DNA of 64,000 bases from Bacillota bacterium (GTDB taxonomy: Bacteria > Bacillota_I > Bacilli_A > RF39 > UBA660): positions 62,001 to 126,000 of the forward strand of contig JAEWOE010000006.1 of NCBI GenBank assembly GCA_023460995.1. The letters are read 5' to 3'. The position numbers and the translations under genes are program-made. The notes beneath the pieces are model-generated. The model was not told the DNA's origin and made no database searches. It saw only the letters and a program-made list of their open reading frames with translations. Positions within the stretch are counted from its first letter, which is position 1. Every line of letters starts with the position of its first letter. Shown here piece by piece: positions 59,027 to 64,000 of the stretch.

Positions 59027-59782
59027 TTATGCCTTTAAGTCAAATTGAGTAACTGCATTTTGACTAGTTATTTCAAGCACTTCTTCAACTGAAATGTTTT
59101 TTATTTCAGCTATTTTTTTTGCGACATATATTACATTACTAGGTTCATTTTTTTTACCTCTATATGGTTCTGGAGTCAAATAAGGACTATCTGTTTCAAG
59201 TACTAAATCTTCTAAATCTAACCCTTTTACTACCTCTTGCAACTTTGAGGAATTTTTGAAAGTTAATACACCACCTATTCCAAATTTTATTCCAAGTTCT
59301 TTAAACTTTTTTGCCATTTCTAAAGATGAACTGTAACAATGTAATGTAGCTTTAGTAAACCCCAAATTATCTCTTAATATATTATATGTATCTTCCGTTG
59401 CTTCACGACTATGAATTACAATTGGTTTATTAAATTTTTTTGCTAAATTAATTTGTTTTATAAATACGTTTATTTGTTGGTCTTTATTATCTTTATTCCA
59501 GTAATAATCCAAACCTATTTCTCCAACACCTACTATTTTAGGGTTATTTAAATTTAATTCAATAAATTTTATATCTTCTTCAATAGTTGAAGATATTTCA
59601 TCTGGATGGATTCCTATGGTACCATATATATTACTATGATTTTTTATTAATTCAATAACTCTCATGTTTGTTTTCATATTACAACCACTAGCAATCATTA
59701 TATTTTCGTTCATATTAGAAATTACTTTATCTACATCTTCATAATCATCGATGTCTAAGTGGCAATGTGTATCTATCATCAT
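59027..59782 (-). CDS. TatD-family DNase/hydrolase
   Basis: 251 residues. IDTHCHLDIDDY has the first two metal His, VGVGEIGLDYYW a conserved Glu, VIHSREA a further His, ATLHCYSSS another, and LVLETDSPYLTPEPYRGK the catalytic Asp. A metal-dependent nuclease or deoxyribonuclease by family. It follows metG as in the Bacillus metS-yabD-yabE order. Confidence 0.94.
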   Translation of the reverse strand: MMIDTHCHLDIDDYEDVDKVISNMNENIMIASGCNMKTNMRVIELIKNHSNIYGTIGIHPDEISSTIEEDIKFIELNLNNPKIVGVGEIGLDYYWNKDNKDQQINVFIKQINLAKKFNKPIVIHSREATEDTYNILRDNLGFTKATLHCYSSSLEMAKKFKELGIKFGIGGVLTFKNSSKLQEVVKGLDLEDLVLETDSPYLTPEPYRGKKNEPSNVIYVAKKIAEIKNISVEEVLEITSQNAVTQFDLKA

Positions 59783-59794
59783 AATAATTACCTC

Positions 59795-59824
59795 AAAAAA
59801 AATTATACCATAAAACGGTATAAT
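59795..59824 (-). terminator. Terminator between the small membrane ORF and tatD
   Basis: The perfect 8-bp stem ATTATACC/GGTATAAT with a 7-base loop is followed by seven T residues on the minus strand. Confidence 0.75.
59802..59810 (-). promoter_or_regulatory. Possible extended -10 promoter of tatD inside a terminator
   Basis: Minus strand TGG-TATAAT, about 20 bases before the tatD start, formed by the descending arm of the terminator at 59795-59824. No recognisable -35. Confidence 0.4.
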
Positions 59825-59994
59825 TAGGATAACTTCAATATAATATACTGGATCATGTAATAAATTACAACTAAGAAATAGAAGAAAGTTAATATATTAA
59901 AGGAATATATTAATCTTAAAATCAAAAGTACTATCAAAAATAAAAACACAAAAATAAAATTACCTATTTTTTTACCTTTAAATTTTTTCAACAT
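59824..59994 (-). CDS. Possible small membrane protein
   Basis: A 56-residue frame from the ATG at 59994, beginning MLKKFKGKKIGNF, then two hydrophobic stretches (about 12-31 and 35-53). An in-frame ATG at 60051 lies inside the metG terminator and is unlikely. A weak AGGTTAGGG precedes the chosen start. No relatives are recognised. It is bounded by terminators on both sides; it may be real or a chance AT-rich frame. Confidence 0.35.
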   Translation of the reverse strand: MLKKFKGKKIGNFIFVFLFLIVLLILRLIYSFNILTFFYFLVVIYYMIQYIILKLS

Positions 59995-60050
59995 TTTGTT
60001 CCCTAACCTATCTATATAACACGACAGTATAAATATAACATTTATGAACA

Positions 60051-60075
60051 AAAAAAAGCAAATATATTCTTTGCT
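60051..60075 (-). terminator. Terminator after metG
   Basis: The stem AGCAAA/TTTGCT with a 7-base loop is followed by a T-run on the minus strand, about 30 bases after the metG stop. Confidence 0.7.
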
Positions 60076-60105
60076 TTTTTAATGACATTTTACAACAATT
60101 TACAA

Positions 60106-61650
60106 TTAATTGTGTATTTCTTCTATTTTTTTACTCTTATCTATTCTTTCAAATAATGGACTAGGAGTGTTTACATGATATTTTTCTACAACTTTTTCAT
60201 AATTTCTAACATCTGTATTTAATTGCCTAAATATTTCTTCAGCTGTTTCTGGTAAGAAAGCCTGTAATAAAATTGAAGCTTTTCTAGTTCCTTCTAATAA
60301 GTTATACAAAACTGTCTCTAATCTCTCTTTTTGATTTTCATCCTTTGCTAAACTCCATGGAGTAGTTTCATCAATATATTTATTAGAAGCCCTAAATAAA
60401 TCAATTATTTCCTCTAACGCATCAGCTACCCTAATATTATTCATTTTTTCTTCTATAATCTCAGGGGCTTTTTCAAATCTACTTAAATAAGCTATATCGA
60501 CTGATTCTTCTATATTACTATTTTCAACAATTCCTTCAAAATATTTATTGGCCATTGAAATAGTTCTATTAACTAAATTTCCTAAAATATTAGCTAAATC
60601 AGAATTTATTCTATCAATAAGCAAATCATATGTGAAAGTACCATCATTACCAAATGGCATTTCATGAAGTAAATAATATCTCACTTCATCAACACTGAAA
60701 TGTTTTACTAAGTCATCAGCATATACTATATTTCCTTTTGATTTACTCATCTTATCTTCACCAAAAAGTAACCAAGGATGCCCAAATACTTTTTTTGGAA
60801 GCGGTAAATCTAATGCCATTAACATAATAGGCCAGTATATTGTATGAAATCTTAATATATCTTTTCCTATTAAATGAATATCTGCAGGCCAAAATTCCTT
60901 AAATTGTTCATTTTGTGAATCTAAATCATACCCCAAAAATGTAATATAATTGCTTAATGCATCTATCCAAACATATATTACATGTTTAGAATCAAAATTA
61001 ACTGGTATTCCCCACTTAAAAGTCGTTCTAGAAACACATAAATCTTGTAACCCTGGTTTTATAAAATTATTAACAATTTCATTCTTTCTACTAACTGGTT
61101 CAATAAATTCTGGATGTTCTTCTATATATTTTTCTAACCTTGAGGCATATCTATCTAATTTCAAAAAATATGCTTCTTCGCTTGCCGGAACTACATCACG
61201 GCCACAATCCGGGCACTTACCATCAACTAATTGTGATTCCGTAAAGAAAGACTCACATGGTGTACAATATAATCCTTCATATTTTCCTTTATAAATATCT
61301 CCTTGTTTATATAGTTTTTCAAATATTTTAGCAACTACTTTTTCATGTTCTGCATCCGTTGTCCTTACAAATTTATCATAACTTGTATTCATTATATCCC
61401 AAATACTTTTAACAACTCCAGCTACCTCATCAACATATTGTTGTGGTTCTTTTCCAGCATCATACGCTTTATCTTCAATCTTTTGCCCATGTTCATCAGT
61501 TCCGGTTTGGAAATAAACATTATATCCAGTCAATCTCTTATAACGCGCTATTGCATCAGCAAGTACTATTTCATATGTATTACCTATATGTGGTTTTGCT
61601 GAAGCATATGCAATTGCTGTTGAAATATAAAAACTCTTTTTTTGTTCCAT
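60106..61650 (-). CDS. metG: Methionyl-tRNA synthetase
   Basis: 514 residues. AKPHIGNTYEIVLADAIAR has the HIGH-type motif (His21-Asn24), KMSKSKGNIV is the KMSKS loop, and a Cys4 zinc site is formed by CTPC and CPDC. The C-terminal tRNA-binding dimerisation domain of the long form is absent. It lies one base after the dut stop, and the pair is preceded by a T-box whose specifier codon is ATG. Confidence 0.96.
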   Translation of the reverse strand: MEQKKSFYISTAIAYASAKPHIGNTYEIVLADAIARYKRLTGYNVYFQTGTDEHGQKIEDKAYDAGKEPQQYVDEVAGVVKSIWDIMNTSYDKFVRTTDAEHEKVVAKIFEKLYKQGDIYKGKYEGLYCTPCESFFTESQLVDGKCPDCGRDVVPASEEAYFLKLDRYASRLEKYIEEHPEFIEPVSRKNEIVNNFIKPGLQDLCVSRTTFKWGIPVNFDSKHVIYVWIDALSNYITFLGYDLDSQNEQFKEFWPADIHLIGKDILRFHTIYWPIMLMALDLPLPKKVFGHPWLLFGEDKMSKSKGNIVYADDLVKHFSVDEVRYYLLHEMPFGNDGTFTYDLLIDRINSDLANILGNLVNRTISMANKYFEGIVENSNIEESVDIAYLSRFEKAPEIIEEKMNNIRVADALEEIIDLFRASNKYIDETTPWSLAKDENQKERLETVLYNLLEGTRKASILLQAFLPETAEEIFRQLNTDVRNYEKVVEKYHVNTPSPLFERIDKSKKIEEIHN

Positions 61651-61651
61651 T

Positions 61652-62137
61652 CTAACTTTCCTCCTTTATAGTGCTACCAAGTCCACCCATTCGTTCATCT
61701 TCTATATCTATTTCATTATCTACAGTTAAAAATTTTGTGAATATTCCTTGGGCATATCTTTCACCTTTTCGTATTATTATCTTTTCTTTTCCTTCATTTT
61801 GTAGTGCTATCCACATGTGTCCTTCATTAGATATATTATTATAATAATCGCTTTCAATTATACCGACTTGATTACACATTCGTATATTATATTTAAATCC
61901 CATACTACTTCTTACAACTATCATAAGCATTTCGTCACTATTCATTTGAACCTTGATACCAGTAGGAATTTTAATAATCTGACCAGGCTGCATTTCATAA
62001 GTTTCAATAGCTTCAAAATCATATCCAGCACTATTCTTGGTATGCCTTTTAGGTATATTATATGAATTATATAAGTCCTTGTTGTCACACATATCTTTTT
62101 TAAATTGTTCAAAACTTATTTTTTCCAATTTACGCAT
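61652..62137 (-). CDS. dut: dUTPase-family nucleotidohydrolase
   Basis: 161 residues. The five trimeric-dUTPase motifs are recognisable: NSAGYDFEA, VVRSSMGFKYN, QVGIIESDYYNN, GERYAQGIF and RMGGLGST. Two departures stand out: the catalytic Asp of motif 3 (normally VIDSDY) is Glu, and motif 5 has LGST for FGST. The YYNN...NEGHMW insertion is known in some Firmicutes dUTPases. It converts dUTP to dUMP, which fits with ung in the same region. It lies directly behind the methionine T-box, an odd regulator for this gene, and is co-transcribed with metG. Confidence 0.85.
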   Translation of the reverse strand: MRKLEKISFEQFKKDMCDNKDLYNSYNIPKRHTKNSAGYDFEAIETYEMQPGQIIKIPTGIKVQMNSDEMLMIVVRSSMGFKYNIRMCNQVGIIESDYYNNISNEGHMWIALQNEGKEKIIIRKGERYAQGIFTKFLTVDNEIDIEDERMGGLGSTIKEES

Positions 62138-62149
62138 ATTTTCACCACT

Positions 62150-62382
62150 TTCTACAAAAAAAAGACTATCCCTAACAAAAGGGCGTAGTCTTAATACGCG
62201 GTACCACCTTATTCATAATATAATATATATATTACCTCATTTATTTAACGCATAGTATACGTCTTAATCTAAATATCGATTAAGAAGTTCAAGAGCCATT
62301 CGAAATAAATTAATTTATCTAGCTTTCACCTACCTAGACTCTCTAAAAAAAATCTTTATTTTTCTCTCCATCAAAACTTTTC
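62150..62382 (-). promoter_or_regulatory. T-box riboswitch (methionine specifier) ahead of dut-metG
   Basis: The minus strand carries the T-box core AAGGTGGTACCGCG (62197-62210). The stem I region has AGAGAGTC and GGTGAAAGCT, and the specifier in the context GAATGGCTC is ATG (62297-62299), which reads Met. The terminator stem AAGACTA...TAGTCTT (62162-62192) with a T-run follows the T-box. Uncharged tRNA-Met should favour antitermination and raise expression of dut and metG. Confidence 0.92.
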
Positions 62383-62388
62383 TTAGGT

Positions 62389-62417
62389 ATTATAGCATAT
62401 TTGCCTTTTTTGTTCAA
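62389..62417 (-). promoter_or_regulatory. Promoter of the T-box dut-metG transcript
   Basis: Minus strand TTGAAC (62412-62417), a 17-base spacer, TATAAT (62389-62394), just upstream of the T-box. Confidence 0.8.
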
Positions 62418-62477
62418 CATGATTTTTATTTTTATTGTTCTCTTAATTAAAATATATATACTAAATATTTATATTTA

Positions 62478-62486
62478 TGATATAAT
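62478..62486 (+). promoter_or_regulatory. Extended -10 promoter of the pyrophosphatase gene
   Basis: TGA-TATAAT at 62478-62486, 27 bases before the start, with AAGGAAGAG as the ribosome site. It is divergent from the T-box promoter. Confidence 0.6.
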
Positions 62487-62513
62487 TACATAACGTGAAA
62501 AGGAAGAGATATT

Positions 62514-64000
62514 ATGAATAAAACATTTGTTATAGGACATAAAAAACCAGATACTGATAGCGTTACAGCTGCAATTAGTTTATCTTATTTAAAAAATAAG
62601 ACAGGATATGATACAGTGCCAATGGTACTAGGAGATGTTAATAATGAGACAAAATTTGTCTTAGATTATTTTAAAGTTAAGACTCCTAATTATTTAAATG
62701 ACGTAAAACTACAAATAAAAGATTTAAATTATAACAAATCAAATTTCATAGATAAAAATACTTCTATATATGAAAGTTTTAACTATATGAATAAAAACTT
62801 AATAAGTAATATACCGGTTATAGATAGTGATAAAACATTTTTAGGTGAAGTTTCTATGAAAGATATAGCAAAAGATATGATTTGCGGAGATAATGAATAT
62901 ATAAATGCTAGTTACGAAAACATAATAAATACTATAAATGGAGAACAATTATTAAAATTTGAAAATAATATTACTGGTAATATATTAGTAGCTTCATATA
63001 GAAGTACTACCTTTATTCAAAATATTAAAATAGATTCTGAAACAATATTAATCGTGGGAGACAGACATAGTATTATTGAATATGCCGTTAATAATAATGC
63101 AAAACTAATTATATTAACAGGAAATAGTAAAATACATGATGAACATATTGAGATTGCAAAGAGAAATAAAGTCAATATTATTAAAACCGAATTGAATACT
63201 TTTAATTCTGCCAAATTAATTTCATTAAGTAAAGATATAAACACATTAGTTCACAAAAACGATATAGTTTGTTTTGATGAAAATGATGACGTTAATGACT
63301 TTATTGCTATAGCTAATAAGACAAAATACAGTAACTTTCCTGTCATTGATAAGGAAAATAGATGTCTTGGATTATTGAAATTGGCTGATGTAGCTGATAA
63401 AAACAAGAAAAAAGTTATACTAGTTGACCATAATGAATATGAACAAAGTGTTGATGGGTTAGATGAAGCCGAAATAGTTGAAATTGTCGATCATCACAAA
63501 ATTGGAACTATTGGAACAACTGCTCCAATTAATTTCAGAAATATGCCTGTTGGAAGTACAAATACTATAATATATATGCTTTATAAAGAAAACAATGTTG
63601 AAATTCCAAAACATATTGCTGGTTTAATGATGTCTGGAATAATTTCAGATACTCTTCTTTTTGCAAGTCCTACAACTACAGATATAGATCGAAAAGTAGT
63701 AGAAAGTTTATCAAAAATTGCTGAACTAGATTATAAAGAATATGGCATGGAGATGTTTAAAGCAGGCTCTACATTAAAAAACAAAACAGAGGAGCAAATA
63801 TTCTATACTGACTTCAAAAATTTTGATATTGAGGGAATGAAAATAGGAGTAAGCCAAATTTCTACAGTGTCTTCTAGTGATATTATTAACAATTCTGATA
63901 AATATATTGAATTAATAAACCATTTAGCCAAAAATAATAACTACTATTTAGTAGCGCTATTTGTAACTGATATACTAACAAATGGTTCTTATATTTACTA
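62514..64000 (+). CDS. Manganese-dependent family II inorganic pyrophosphatase with CBS and DRTGG domains, partial
   Basis: The frame starts at the ATG at 62514 and runs off the window (495 codons visible; the family is about 540). GHKKPDTDSVTAAISLSYLK near the N-terminus and VEIVDHHKIGTIGTTAPINF near residue 325 are the DHH metal-site motifs. The inserted regulatory part includes CBS-like segments (NLISNIPVIDSDKTFLGEVS, TKYSNFPVIDKENRCLG) around a DRTGG-like domain with ILIVGDRHSI. These domains bind adenine nucleotides in characterised relatives. It hydrolyses pyrophosphate to drive biosynthesis. Confidence 0.93.
   Translation, partial: MNKTFVIGHKKPDTDSVTAAISLSYLKNKTGYDTVPMVLGDVNNETKFVLDYFKVKTPNYLNDVKLQIKDLNYNKSNFIDKNTSIYESFNYMNKNLISNIPVIDSDKTFLGEVSMKDIAKDMICGDNEYINASYENIINTINGEQLLKFENNITGNILVASYRSTTFIQNIKIDSETILIVGDRHSIIEYAVNNNAKLIILTGNSKIHDEHIEIAKRNKVNIIKTELNTFNSAKLISLSKDINTLVHKNDIVCFDENDDVNDFIAIANKTKYSNFPVIDKENRCLGLLKLADVADKNKKKVILVDHNEYEQSVDGLDEAEIVEIVDHHKIGTIGTTAPINFRNMPVGSTNTIIYMLYKENNVEIPKHIAGLMMSGIISDTLLFASPTTTDIDRKVVESLSKIAELDYKEYGMEMFKAGSTLKNKTEEQIFYTDFKNFDIEGMKIGVSQISTVSSSDIINNSDKYIELINHLAKNNNYYLVALFVTDILTNGSYIY

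Noticed and set aside
62159..62210. Reading the T-box hairpin as a simple terminator
   Set aside because: The T-box core, specifier codon and antiterminator-compatible sequence are all present upstream, so the hairpin is the conditional terminator of a riboswitch.

Overview
The window is AT-rich, uses the standard bacterial code (TGA is a working stop, for example at the ends of truA and adk), has AGGAGG-type ribosome binding sites and carries a typical Firmicutes/Bacilli gene order. Together these suggest an uncultured, mollicute-related member of the Bacilli with a small genome, such as the gut RF39-type lineages. That placement is inference. There is no rRNA, tRNA, IS element, prophage or CRISPR array. 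Nearly everything is on the minus strand, so transcription runs from high to low coordinates; only gpsA and the right-edge pyrophosphatase gene are on the plus strand.

Region 1 (1-12.4 kb) is the most unusual part. A single predicted operon (promoter 12381-12409) encodes a 1727-residue membrane-anchored protein with FN3-like repeats, a second smaller protein of the same type, an F-type c-like proteolipid, a b/delta-like stalk protein, F1 subunits alpha, gamma, beta and epsilon, a polytopic membrane protein, and a further anchored protein cut by the window edge. The F1 catalytic residues are intact. The c-like subunit has Asn60 where the ion-carrying Asp/Glu must be, and no recognisable subunit a is present. 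This looks like an F1 motor uncoupled from ion flow and tied to surface proteins. It is comparable in concept to the F1-like X0 ATPases of mycoplasmas but differently built.

Region 2 (12.5-23.8 kb) is accessory and cell-envelope: a CPHC thioredoxin-like surface protein, nitroreductase, HtrA protease, an Abi_2/HEPN defence-type gene, a small protein, a large protein with a cytoplasmic coiled coil and an external low-complexity tail, a pilin-like surface protein, a cell-wall amidase, two RNA-modification enzymes and L-lactate dehydrogenase.

Region 3 (23.9-45.7 kb) is the ribosomal superoperon. The S10-spc-alpha genes run from rpsJ to rplQ from one strong promoter, followed by an inserted block (pilin-like protein, SDR oxidoreductase, stand-alone GlmU acetyltransferase domain) and then ecfA1-ecfA2-ecfT-truA and rplM-rpsI. 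rpmD (L30) is missing from its usual place.

Region 4 (45.8-64 kb) has the origin-proximal gene order of Firmicutes: gpsA, rpsR-ssb-rpsF, ychF, an AbgT-family transporter, a DUF951 protein, mscS, parB-parA, ftsH, tilS, ung, ksgA, a YabE-like 3D-domain protein, tatD, metG and dut. A methionine T-box lies ahead of dut-metG. A family II pyrophosphatase runs off the right edge.

A recurring style is extreme compaction. Many terminators enclose the stop codon of the gene they end, and at least two promoters appear to sit inside the preceding terminator. The only gene-free stretch above 300 bases (62138-62513) holds the T-box and two promoters.
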